The notes under the pieces: generated by a model | The model's input: only the letters and a program-made list of their open reading frames with translations | Told to the model about the DNA's origin: nothing | The model's database searches: none | Program-made: the position numbers and the translations under genes | From: Durusdinium trenchii | Lineage: Eukaryota > Sar > Dinophyceae > Suessiales > Symbiodiniaceae | Direction of reading: 5' to 3' | DNA: 64,000 nucleotides | Assembly (NCBI GenBank): GCA_963970005.1 | Contig: CAXAMN010015113.1 | Location: forward strand, 405,707-469,706 | In this document: positions 54,011 to 64,000 of the stretch, piece after piece | Position numbering within the stretch: position 1 is the first letter of the stretch | Layout of the letters: each line of letters begins with the position of its first letter

Positions 54011-55619
54011 CCCGGTCGAAAGAAACCTTGCTATCGCAAGAGTAACTCTAGCTAGCTTCGCTAGCTTTCGTGATATATTCATTATGTTGCAATTAATTTA
54101 ACAATATTAGCAATATAGATTCTTTTTGATAAATCTTATTTGTATTATTCTTGGTTGTTGTTATGATGATTTGTATATATTTATTATTTGATGATATAAT
54201 ATATTTGATTTTGAAAAAAATATTTAATATAGAATATATTTCGTTTATATTTATATATATAATTGATAATATTATTTATGTCTATTTTTTGCTATAATTT
54301 ATTCTTAAAATATATATGTTATTTAATAATTGATAAATATATATATGATTTTTGGTAATTAAATATATTATTTTGATTTTGAATAAATATATATATATAT
54401 AAATAAATGTTGTTATAGATTCGAAAATATTGAATAATTTTTATAGAAGAAATATATTTTTTATATTTATGAATTTATTTTGATTATTGATTTTATGAAT
54501 TATTAAATAAACCAATATATATTTAAAAAAAAAATAATATTGAATATATTTGAAATAGATTTCGTTAATATTAATAAAATCAATATTCGATTATAACGTT
54601 ATTATAGACGGAATTTATTAATATATTTATATTAATGTATTTTCATTCTCTAACGGTAAATTACTTTGCACGGAATTCATTTCTCGCATTATATTTATAT
54701 TTGATCCTCCGATTTGAAAGATATTTATATAAATATAAATTCTAAATAATTTAAATGCGATTTATTTAGAATTAAAAATCGATTTCTTGAAGAATATATT
54801 ATTTAATTTATGAATATTTATCGGCATTGATATCGTTATTTAGTAAGTATTTCTTTCTAAAAAAATCGGGGGAATTGATAAATTCGAAAAATTAAGGTAA
54901 TATTTCCAAGTATATTTGATCTTTGAGCAAAAAAAAATTATTTTTGTATTGGATATTAAGGATTTTGAATTAAGAATTGCGCTTTGTCACCAATGCAGCG
55001 CACCATGATGATATTAATTTGGAATGAGTCAAAGGACATATGATTATCAGATATAAATTTTTATATATTCTTTTGTGTGCGCAGGCATTTCACCTATCCG
55101 GGGGCCCCCAATCCTCTTCCAATTTATTAAGAAAAGAAGAATCTGAGCCACCGAGGTTTTCCGTGAAATATGTTAGGGCGGCAATCGCCGAATCCTCAAC
55201 CTCCTCGTCGACGGAGAAAAGTGGCTTTTATAAATAATCCCGAGGAATTATTGGGATAATTGCCGCAATTAATGAAAGATCGTAGGTTTTAAATTATTAG
55301 GGCTGTAATTACTATTAGGGAGTGAATCAATATTGGGGTCGCAAGCCATGGATTTACCCGATCCATTACAAACGATATTTCCTCTTTAAAATGATAGATA
55401 TAAATAGATTTAATCGGAATCATCAATTGATAAAATAACGTCAAAATAATATTGATTATCATTTCATCATATTTAAACCTAAAAATATATAGATCTTATT
55501 CCTCAAATCATTTTTATTACTAATTTACACATAAATAGAATAAGAACAAATAAACAAATTATACCGCCGTAGACCCCAAACAAATTAAACAACAACAAAG
55601 CATTCCCAAATCCATTTTT

Positions 55620-57070
55620 TGTTAATTAATAAGAAAAAACCAAAACGAATACAATAATTAAAAAAATAAAGATAAAAAGGTAAACAAAAGGAAACATATT
55701 AAAAAAAAACAGACATAATAACCACCAAAAACGAAACAATACCGGAAAAAAATAGAAAACAAAAAAGAAAAAAAAACGAACGCAATAACCAACAAGAAAG
55801 ATGACAAGAAAGAATATCAAAAAAACAGAAGAAAAACAAGGCGGACACCATAATCAACAAAAAAAAAAAACAAAAGGAAATACAATAACCAACGCGAAAG
55901 GAGACAAAAACAGACAAAAAAATAATAAAACGGATACAATCCAAAAAAAGAAATAAGACCAAAGAAAAAAAAGGAGCAGAAGGGAAATAAAACGGCCACA
56001 ATAACCAACAAGAAAGGAAATAAGAAAGGAGACAAAAAGAATCAGAAGGGAGACAAAACGGACACATTAATCAACAAGAACGGAACCAAGAAGGAAGTTA
56101 AAAAGAAGCAGAACCGAGACAAAAGAAAAAACAAAAAAATATGGCGGGCACTTTAACCCACAAAAAAAAACAAAACCGGAAACAAAGAAAGAATGAAGGA
56201 AAACAAAGCGGACACAATAACCAACAAGAAGGGAAATAAGAAGGGAGACAAGAAGGGAGACAAAAAAAATAGAAGAAAAATATAAAAGACATCGACAGAA
56301 AGGAGACTAAACAGACACACTAACCAACAAGAAAGGAGACAAGACCGGAAACAAAGAGAGACAAGAAGGGAGATAAGGCGGACACAATGACCAACAAGAA
56401 GGGAAATAAGAAGGCATACAAAAGGAAACAGAAGGAGATAAGACGGACACAGTAACCATCAAGAAGGGAGACAAGAAGGAAGACAAAAGGAAACAGAAGA
56501 GAGACAAGACGGACACAAGGACCAACAACAACGGAAACAAGAAGGAAGAGAAAAGGAAACAGAAGGGAGACAAGACAGTCACAGAAGAGACACAAGACCG
56601 GAGATAAAAGCAAACAGAAGACAAACGAGGCGGACACAATGACCAACAAAAAGCGAAGCAACAAGGAAAAGAAAAGGAAATAGAAGGGAGACAAGGCGGA
56701 CACAATGACCAACAGGAAGGAAAAGGCAGACAAGAAGGAAGACAAGGCGGACACAATGACCAACAAGAAGGGAGACAATAAAGGAGACGAGAAGGGAGAC
56801 AAAACGAAACAGAAGGAAGACAAGACGGACACAATGACCATCAAAAATAAAGACAAGACCGGACACAAAGGGAGACAGAAGGTAAACAAGGCGGACACAA
56901 TAACCAACAAGAAGGGAGACAAGAAGAGAAACAAAAGGAAAGAAAAAACACATATTATGACCAACAAGAAGGGAAACAAGACCGGAGATAAAAGGAGACA
57001 GAAGGGAGACAAGGAAATGCTACATAGCCAACGGAAAAGGGCCAGCAGTGCCAGAAAGGGCGGACACATC
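55620..57070 (+). repeat. Purine-rich tandem array (AACAAGAAGGGAGACAAGAA)
   Basis: Quasi-periodic units of about 60-70 bases, each carrying GCGGACACAATGACCAACAA and then runs of GGGAGACAAGAAGGGA. Units on the left have decayed towards poly-A; those at 56200-57000 are clearest. Neither strand encodes a credible protein: the plus strand gives only Lys/Asp/Gly runs and the minus strand hydrophobic runs. Confidence 0.85.
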
Positions 57071-57370
57071 TTAAAGAAGAATTAAGAGCCCCTAACAGTA
57101 AATTGTTCGGGAATGAATAGAAATGCTACATCTCCAGCAGAAAAGAAGGGACACCAGCAATGACAGATCTAGAAGACAAAATGTAATATTACATGGCCAA
57201 CGGAAAAGGGCTAGTCATTCCCAATGACAGACCTGGGAAATAAATGATCAAAAATACTATATAGCCAACGGAAAGGGGCGGACACCAACAGCGACAGACG
57301 TGCAAATTAAATACTTAGAAATATTTATTACATAGCCAGCGGCAAAAGACGATTATCAACAATAATAAAC
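57070..57370 (+). repeat. Short tandem units (AATGCTACATAGCCAACGGAAAAG)
   Basis: About five diverged units of about 60 bases share TACATAGCCAACGGAAAA, then a GCAATGACAGACCT-like part. The array borders the larger purine-rich one and fades into AT-rich sequence. Confidence 0.7.
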
Positions 57371-58435
57371 CCAAGAAATAAATAAATTAAAAAATTACGT
57401 AATCAACCAAACAAAAAAGAATATCAATAATAAATCTAAAAAATAAATAAATAGAAATGCAATATAATTTCATCAAAAAAAATAATAACCAACAATAACA
57501 TAAAAAATTAAAATCCCTAACAATAATTAATTAAAAAAATACAATTTCTAAAAATAATATGTAGTTTTTTTATTATTAAATAAATTCAATAAATATTTTT
57601 GCAAATAAAAATATATTTAAAAAATAAAATATATTTACTCAACCAATAATTTCAAATTTATTTTTATAAATTTTATAAATATAATATTTAATAAATTATA
57701 TCCCCAAAATTTAATATCCTATTTCCTTATATTTTAAATTCTTCCATATATTTAATTCAATTATTAAATATTATATATATATAATTATATAAATATATTT
57801 TTATATATAATAAGTAATATATGTTTTAAATATAAAATATTTTAATATAAAAAATACAAAATCATAAATTTATTTAAAATTCATTCAAATAAATATCGAT
57901 TTATAATATATTTATTTAAAAAAATATTTTTAATTTAAAAAAAATAATAATATTAATAAATATATATATATATATATCATAAATTAATATATTACAAAAT
58001 ATTAATTAAAATATATATATTTAATTTGCCGTTTATATGAAAATATATAAATTCAAATATTTTTCAAAAATGCAAAAATATATATAAATATATTCCAAAT
58101 ATTTTTCTATTAAATAGATATTTAAAATATATTCCTTAATGATAAATATGATATATATTTTTTTAAAATCATTGGCAAACATATTGAAGGACAATTCCTA
58201 CAGAAAAAAATATAATGTATTTGAAATGAATGGCTCTAAACGACACAAGGCCTATAAAATCGAATATTGCGGGATTGTTTTCAAGCCAACACGAAAACAC
58301 TAGGATTCCGAGCTTCTTTCACCACCCCTTGCCGGAACCTCAAGCGCGCAGACATACTCAACCAGACGCGAAAAAATCGCAAAAGTTTCGGTGTTTCGAT
58401 TCTGGTCTCTGAAGTGTTCCAATTCAGGACCGTAC

Positions 58436-61400
58436 CTCCAAAGCCGCTGCCGAAAGGACCTGTCTGAAAGAACACCAAATCAAAAGAGGAATAGCTTTTT
58501 AAGAGTCAGGATGGAACAGCCATCAACTCAACAACACCGAAGGTCCCATTTTTGTTGATCCGTATCACGCCAGGGTTCACGTGGGTTTTGCTTAGATGCC
58601 AGTCAAGTTGATAGCCTGTCGGCCCTGCTGACGTAACCCCTCAGAACGGAGTGGGGCGCCAATCCTGGAGTCAAGTCTTGGCATCTGCCTCTGCGCGCTT
58701 GTACTGGCATTGCTGGAACCAGACAAACATGAACGAAATCACATCGCTGCTTCTGCGCCCAGGCGCAGACCGTTCAGCGCTGAAGCCGCTGTGCCCCGTC
58801 GGCGGGCCCACAGGTCACGACTCTTGCCCTTGCCCTTGCCCATGCCTGCGCCGTCGCACTTCGTGCGGCGGTGAGCTGGTCGCCCAAGCGCCGGTTCCAC
58901 AACATCCAACTTGCCAAGCTGGAACCGAGTGGCATAATGACGTCTTGTCCAAGGCGGCACCTGGCCCTACGTCCAGGCCAGCCTTTCGGAGTTCCAATTC
59001 ATAAGCGCGAAAACCAGCCGACAATTTGCGAGAATCACCAACCATGGAAGCAATGATCCCAGAGCGATTTGCGCGCAGGGACTTCACGACCGCCCAAGCA
59101 GCACTTTGCCCACTTGGAATCCTGAGAAATTTTGGAGCCTGGGCCCGCACTGCAAACCTCACAGACGAACCCTCCAATTGGGTCAAATGTAGTAGCCACC
59201 AAACTTCTGCTGGGGGCTTCTTTGTCACGAAGGGTGCCTTGCAGCTTCCACCGCGGACCTCATGGTGACATGTCCGGCGGTCTGGATTCCAGATCAAGCG
59301 CCCTTGCCCACTTGCATGTCTTCACTTGCGTCGCGCGCTGGGTTTTGGCGCTCTTCCAGGCACTCACCGACTCACCGACAAATCCACCTTTGCGCGAGCG
59401 GCCAAGTTTCACCCCAGTTCCAAGCCATGCTGCTTCAAAGCCGAACGAATACCAGCTGAAGTCTCATCCAAACACGCGAAGCTGAGCAGAGTATCAAAGC
59501 CACCTTTGTAGATCTCGTTCTGCGCGTTGGCACTGATACCGGCTTCATCCATCAAGAAAAGCACGGCTTTTCGCTCCCTTCGCCCAAACCGGCGCCTGCA
59601 ATTTTTGCAAAAGCATTTTGGTTTGTCCAACCACATCGCCGTAGTCAGCCATGGATTTACGCACACCTTCACAATCAGAGTGCGGCAGAGGTAAAAAGAA
59701 ATCGTGGTCGAAATTCATATCAGCATGTCTTAGGCCTATCGAAAGCCAAGAAGGCGCCATGAGAAAGGCAGATTTGCTTACAAACGCCGGCAGGTGACAC
59801 CCACTTGCCTGGACCAGTTGTCCTTGTGCATTCCAAGCAGCACTCATCCACGTTGAGTCCACCACAATTGAAGCTTTCAGGCCGGACAAAACGTGTGAGC
59901 GAGCAGCTGTCCACAACTTCAGAAACTTATAGAACGCCAAGCCCGAGCATACAATGGCTGGGAAGAGTCTATGACCAGCATCTCCGACGCGCCAAGCAAT
60001 TTTCAAAGGGATGAGCTTCACTAGTAAGCGCGCAACGCGCGCCATTCCCTGACTCTGTCAGCTCTGCCATTTCCGAACGCCAACGTCTAGGCTCAGTTGC
60101 CTCCAGCGTAGCGTGATTGTTCAGATCGTGTTGTTGCCAGATGCGAAATTTGCAAATCACACCTGCATCTTACCCCTGACTGTTTTCGCAGCCATGATGC
60201 AGTGTTCTGCAACCCCGGATCTAGCAAGGCGAGACGGGCAACTTTCTGCATTACACGCAGCTGCTGTAGCGCACGGTCCAGCCCAGCACAGCGCTTGATG
60301 GGCCAAGCGACCCTACAACGAGCACGTATTTACAGTTCGGTGAAGATGTCGCACGCAGCTTCGCGTTCTTCAGAATCAGTGGGCCCAAACAATTTACCAA
60401 TTAGCTTGCCCAGTTCCGTGCGATTGTCAATCAAGAACGCAAGGACCTCGTCTCCAGGCTGTGCACCGCCAGCTTCTCCTAGCTTTGCCCGATATTTACG
60501 CGGCAATCTTTTCCACAGCTGCCTCTCGCTGCCATCAGCCAAATGACCTGTCTCCCATAACAAAAGAAGGAAAAACAAGAGCAACCAGCAAGCAATCCAC
60601 TTGCCAAGTCCCAACCAAACCGCGCACGGACCCACCAAAACACTAGCTGTGGCTAACGGATCACTCTTAGTGACCAGTAGGTCAGTCTGCATCTTGGGGC
60701 GGGGAAGATCCAAATCGGTGTGCTAGGCTTGGGTCCCACCCGCCTCCAGGCGGTCGAGGCGCCTGATCGGAAAGAAAAAGCTCAGCCTTGTCAGTGGTTG
60801 CATGAAACTTTCCAACATCGTCGATCAAGGGTGCGCATGCAGGTACAGAAAACACGGGCTATTCCCAAGCGTCGCCGACCTGAACCAGTGAGAAGCGTCG
60901 CTTCTCTAAAGCGAGAAAAGCGTTGAAAAGCCTTGTCCACATGGTGCTGGTGAGCTGGACACTCCAGCTACGAGTAGGACAGTTTCCACGCAACACACAT
61001 GATCGAACAGTCCCATGTTCCCAGCGATCGTCACCACGCTGCCGCGACGAACGCCTTGCTCCGTTCGCGCCTGTCCGCCGAAGGGGTTCCCGGCGACTCC
61101 GCCTGACCGTGAGCTGAATGGCTTCCACTTCTCAAGCGTCAAGCTGGTCTAAGGTTGGGTATATACCAAGAGCTTGACTTAAATGGTTCGATAGCGCCTC
61201 CCTTCCCGAAGCCTCCAGCGGCTGGACCTGAAAAAAGACACTGAGGTGCGGTCGAGTTCAGTCGAGTTCGGTCAACGAGGCGAGTGTAAGAAGGACAGCT
61301 CGTTTTGCTACCTGCTACATCATCTCCGCACTCCGGACCTCCTAAAACAAGAGGAGTAGCGGAGTAGCCCAATAAATCAGAACGGAAAAAGTAAACCCAA

Positions 61401-63501
61401 CAAAATGTCACTCAGAACTCCACCAAACACCCGCTTAACATGGCTTGATGGTCGATGGTTTTCATGGTTTCATGAGTGACATCGATCGCCTCCCCAGCTC
61501 GCTCCACTGGGTGCACTCGATCCACCCCAGGCTCCACCGGCTCCACCGGCTCCACCGGGCGGTGGCCCAGGCGCCGGCGCCTTAGGACATCGGGCGACGC
61601 GTGGCGACGCGTGGCGATGTGGTTCGGTCTGGCGAGACGAGTCAGCTGAGACCACCCGCTCCCCATGAGGAGGGCCCACTGGAGCCACCTCCTGGGGAAG
61701 AAGACCAACGCTTTAGAGGTCGTCACAGTAAGACAGTCCCAACTGTCCTCTTTTGGAATTCTTCCACCGTTTTGATCGCAAGCCCTTCCAACCTATGGTG
61801 TTGCTAAGACCATGTCTGTCCTGGTCCGAAGCCTTTGCCCTTGCCTGGCTGCAAGAATAAGACTGTCGCAACCAAAATGATTTTTTAAGAAAATACAAAA
61901 TAACTTCCTTCGATTGCCATCTCTAAATCAAATGCATTAGCAAGCTAATCTGTCCGATGAAACAGGAGTCGCTCTCAAAGTCAAAAAAGTCTTTCACCTC
62001 CCCCATCGGACCTCCAAAGCCGCTGTCGAAGGGGCTGGAGTTTCCTCCTGATGTGACAATTAGAAAAGCGCAGTTGGCCAAGACTGCCTGTGCCAAGCTC
62101 GGCCCAACTCGGCCAAGCTCTCTGAGTGGGCCTGTTGAAGCAATTCCGCTGCCGAAAATTAAGGGTGACCACTTAGGTCCTTCTTCCAGATTTTTCAGTA
62201 CCCCCCTGGAACCCTTAGCTACTAGGAACAAGTGCCACGCTAGTAGAAACAGGTGCCTTACTAGTAGTAACAAGAAGCTTCCTTCAGAAGGAACGACGCT
62301 CCCGGTTCGCTCCCGACGCTGCCTCCGACGCTGTTCCCGCCCGTTCCGACCCGCAACGGCTCGGCCTGGAGCGCTCCCAAACGGCCGAGGTGCCTCGGCG
62401 CCGAAGACCATCGACCCAACGGCCGTGGTGTGTGCCTTTACGACTCGCTGGCTTAAGGAGTCGTAACCGTCATGACTCTTTTCGTGCTCTAAAATACCAC
62501 GCCTGGCTTCCAAAGCCACCGCCTCCACCGAAAGGGTTCCCTCCGCCTGCAAAGGCAGAGTCGAAAAATGTCATTTGTGATGGACCACAAACACATCCAA
62601 ACACACCATATGTCAGACAGGACAAGGGCTTGACAGAGCAAGAAAAAAGGAGATGCGGAAAAAACAGAGAAGAGAGAAGAAAAAACGACAAGTTGGTGAA
62701 TGTCTCTTGAACTGCTGTTGTGGCCTCCACCAGTTGGGGTCGATCCAGCTGCCTTGGAAGGAGAAAAGGAGGAGCCCGTCTATACCCACTCCAGAAAATA
62801 TCATGTCATTGGAGCTTCTCCAGGTTTCTTATCAGTTCTTCCGTGCTTCGTTGAGATCAATTCATCATCCCATGAGAGGAAGGCCGTTTTCTTTGAATCT
62901 GGGGCCCAGACGGAGCCGTATGCCGAACTGACAAATGGATCAAGAACAAAGCATGATAACCAAAAAATCATCATTGCCACGACGGAAGCCGTGTCACAGA
63001 AGACGCACTCAGACTTCGGCACCGACGCAATTCATGAAAGCTGTGGTTCGCCGTGGGCGTTCGCCACGCGGCGTTCGCGTGTGTTCACCCCACGTTTGGG
63101 CGGTCGCACCTGGATCCCCACGCATTCGGGGCTGAGGCCTGACCGCAGCAGAGTGCTCAGCACAACACGCAGATCCTTCACCCGAAAAAAAAAACAGTTG
63201 TTTGCTATATTGCAAGTTGCATGACGTGTGATCTGTTTCTTCGGTCACACCCGGGTCACGCGCCTGGGATCCGAAGGGGTCACCTTTGGACCCGGGTCCT
63301 GCCGTTTTTTTCGGTTTTTGCGATTAAAAAATTGCTACAAAATGAATAATGGTTCAATAAGAATGAATATGTAAGTAAATGGATTTGATATAAATGATTG
63401 AATAAGAATGGACATGTAAGAAATGGTGGGAGACAGTGAACTTTGAACTCGGCGTCCTCCCTTGCCAAAGGCGCCCAAGGGGGCACCGGCATTCTGTCCG
63501 C
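58436..63501 (-). CDS. Candidate micro-exon gene with Gly/Phe-rich peptides (seven exons seen)
   Basis: Seven short exons on the minus strand, in transcript order: 63460-63501, 62725-62748, 62508-62546, 62012-62047, 61312-61341, 61201-61227 and 58436-58459. Lengths are 42, 24, 39, 36, 30, 27 and 24 bases, all multiples of three. Each follows an AG and precedes GT, GC or GA, and each begins with two bases and ends with one base of a codon (phase 1-1), so any can be skipped without a frameshift. Peptides include GQNAGAPLGAFGK, GGNPFGGGGGFG, GNSSPFDSGFG, PAAGGFGK and PFGSGFG. The FG and GFG pattern recalls nucleoporin repeats or glycine-rich low-complexity proteins. First and last exons were not found. 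The 2.7-kb space between the last two exons may hold more. This is inferred from pattern alone. Confidence 0.5.
58815..60713 (-). other. Unrecognised open frames, possibly a retroelement remnant
   Basis: Four minus-strand frames of 87-166 codons follow one another (60330-60713, 59545-60045, 59409-59672, 58815-59297). The third ends with FLMDEAGISANAQNEIYKGG and FDTLLSFACLDETSAGIRSA, a helical block that reminds me of an uncharacterised domain common in dinoflagellate mobile-element proteins. The second contains VVDSTWMSAAWNAQGQLV. There are no catalytic motifs. The order and strand suggest one decayed coding unit, but I cannot name it. Confidence 0.35.
62219..62272 (-). repeat. CTAGTAGCG dispersed repeat cluster (reverse)
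   Basis: On the plus strand: CTACTAGGAACAAGTGCC, CTAGTAGAAACAGGTGCC and TTACTAGTAGTAACAAG. This is the reverse complement of the clusters near 44.3 and 49.7 kb. It lies in an intron of the candidate micro-exon gene. Confidence 0.75.
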
Positions 63502-63702
63502 CTGCCGGTAGAAAGGGTGAAGAAAACATGCGTCGACCAAGGCACGACGTCGACTGGTGTCTTCCAAGTTGGTTTGGAACAGTTCCGAGCAGTTTGGAAC
63601 AGAGGAAACATGAGGAAACTGCTTTCACATGCTGTCACATGGTTCCACACCGACTGCTTTTCCCGAAAGCATTGCGAAGGGTTCTTCCGGAAAATCCATT
63701 GA

Positions 63703-63808
63703 ACACTGACACTTCGACACTTACACTTACACACTGACACTTCCACTACAGTCGCACTACATACACTGGCACTTCGACATTGACACTTACACATACACAC
63801 TGACACGC
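63703..63808 (+). repeat. CACTGACACTT microsatellite-like tract
   Basis: Irregular repetition of ACACTGACACTTCGACACTT and TACACTTACACACTGACACT over about 100 bases. Confidence 0.85.
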
Positions 63809-64000
63809 GGCAAGCATGCAATGAGTAGGCAAGTGTGAGTATGGAAAACTAGCACGGGAGATGTCCTAATGAAAAAACATTTCCCCACTTTATAAATTCT
63901 CTCTTAAAGGCGGAGGGCGGGACGAACAGCGTCAACCGAAAGTGCAACCCTCTGCGGAGATCGTGCGTGTCGAGTGCGCGAAATGCAGGCGAGAGTGCGA

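Larger units (their letters stand above)
53331..58260. other. AT-rich island
   Basis: Base composition drops sharply against both flanks. 53380-53540, 54060-55060, 55370-55620 and 57370-58250 are nearly pure A/T with many short TATATA and AATATA runs. In between are a purine-rich block with a gap (53550-54010), a short ordinary segment (55080-55260) and a purine-rich tandem array (55620-57370). No coding frame with a recognisable motif is present, and there are no rRNA-like or tRNA-like stretches that would mark organelle DNA. Confidence 0.85.

Noticed and set aside
55626-57069. Hydrophobic minus-strand frames that look like multi-pass membrane proteins
   Set aside because: The hydrophobic runs mirror the AAG-rich tandem repeats, with FFF and LLV cycling at the repeat period. 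This is a composition artefact.
53331-58260. Organelle (plastid or mitochondrial) insertion
   Set aside because: No organelle gene, rRNA or tRNA pattern is visible; AT richness alone is not evidence.
59578-59595. Possible eighth micro-exon (GAGLGE) on the minus strand
   Set aside because: The acceptor is fine, but no GT, GC or GA donor keeps the 1-1 phase: the next bases are GG, or the length becomes 19.
61470-61600. Gly/Pro-rich minus-strand segment (PGGAGGAGGAWGGSSAP) as another exon of the micro-exon gene
   Set aside because: The composition fits and a GC donor exists, but no AG gives the shared splice phase.

Overview
The window looks like nuclear DNA of a dinoflagellate, most likely of the Symbiodiniaceae type. 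The reasons are the Ty1/copia elements with dinoflagellate-style Gag and integrase signatures, a LINE carrying a cytosine DNA methyltransferase, a host gene whose introns begin with GC or GA as well as GT, very short exons, abundant minisatellites, and low gene density. It is a draft assembly with gaps at 28637-28736, 41351-41360 and 53728-53910. Family calls rest on motif recognition by eye; no search was run.

Layout. 1-1742 (+) is the 3' part of a copia element (A), cut off by a 3.4-kb array of hairpin-forming ATACATAC repeats (1753-5200). 5201-8040 holds nothing recognisable. 8041-14952 (-) is a whole but decayed copia element (B) with about 235-base LTRs. 15253-34526 (-) is a second copia family (C) with 177/179-base TG...CA LTRs, a perfect 5-base target duplication and a tRNA-like primer-binding site. 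C has been hit twice. A 1-kb element with 12-base terminal inverted repeats sits in its RT region (28511-29516). A LINE of about 10.8 kb (17185-28008, +) splits its RNase H. The LINE polyprotein reads, in order, C5 cytosine methyltransferase, two H...C peptidase-like domains, a lineage-specific region with a coiled coil, APE endonuclease, YVDD reverse transcriptase, zinc knuckle and RNase H.

Host genes. 37793-39829 (+) is a class-III PLP aminotransferase for which I could place five exons with consistent phases; its 5' end was not found. 45755-46525 (+) encodes an NYN-like nuclease domain joined to a RING finger. 58436-63501 (-) contains seven tiny exons of 24-42 bases, all in phase 1-1 and most encoding Gly/Phe-rich peptides, which I read as part of one micro-exon gene. 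A CCCH zinc-finger fragment lies near 51.8 kb.

The rest is repeats and composition shifts: a 42-base minisatellite at 41.2-41.8 kb, a CTTGTCCTCCTGG-type array at 44.5-45.3 kb, a striking AT-rich island at about 53.3-58.3 kb with an internal purine-rich tandem array, and short dispersed repeats built on TTGGAGGCCATCGC and CTAGTAGCG. There are no recognisable rRNA or tRNA genes, spliced-leader genes or CRISPR arrays.
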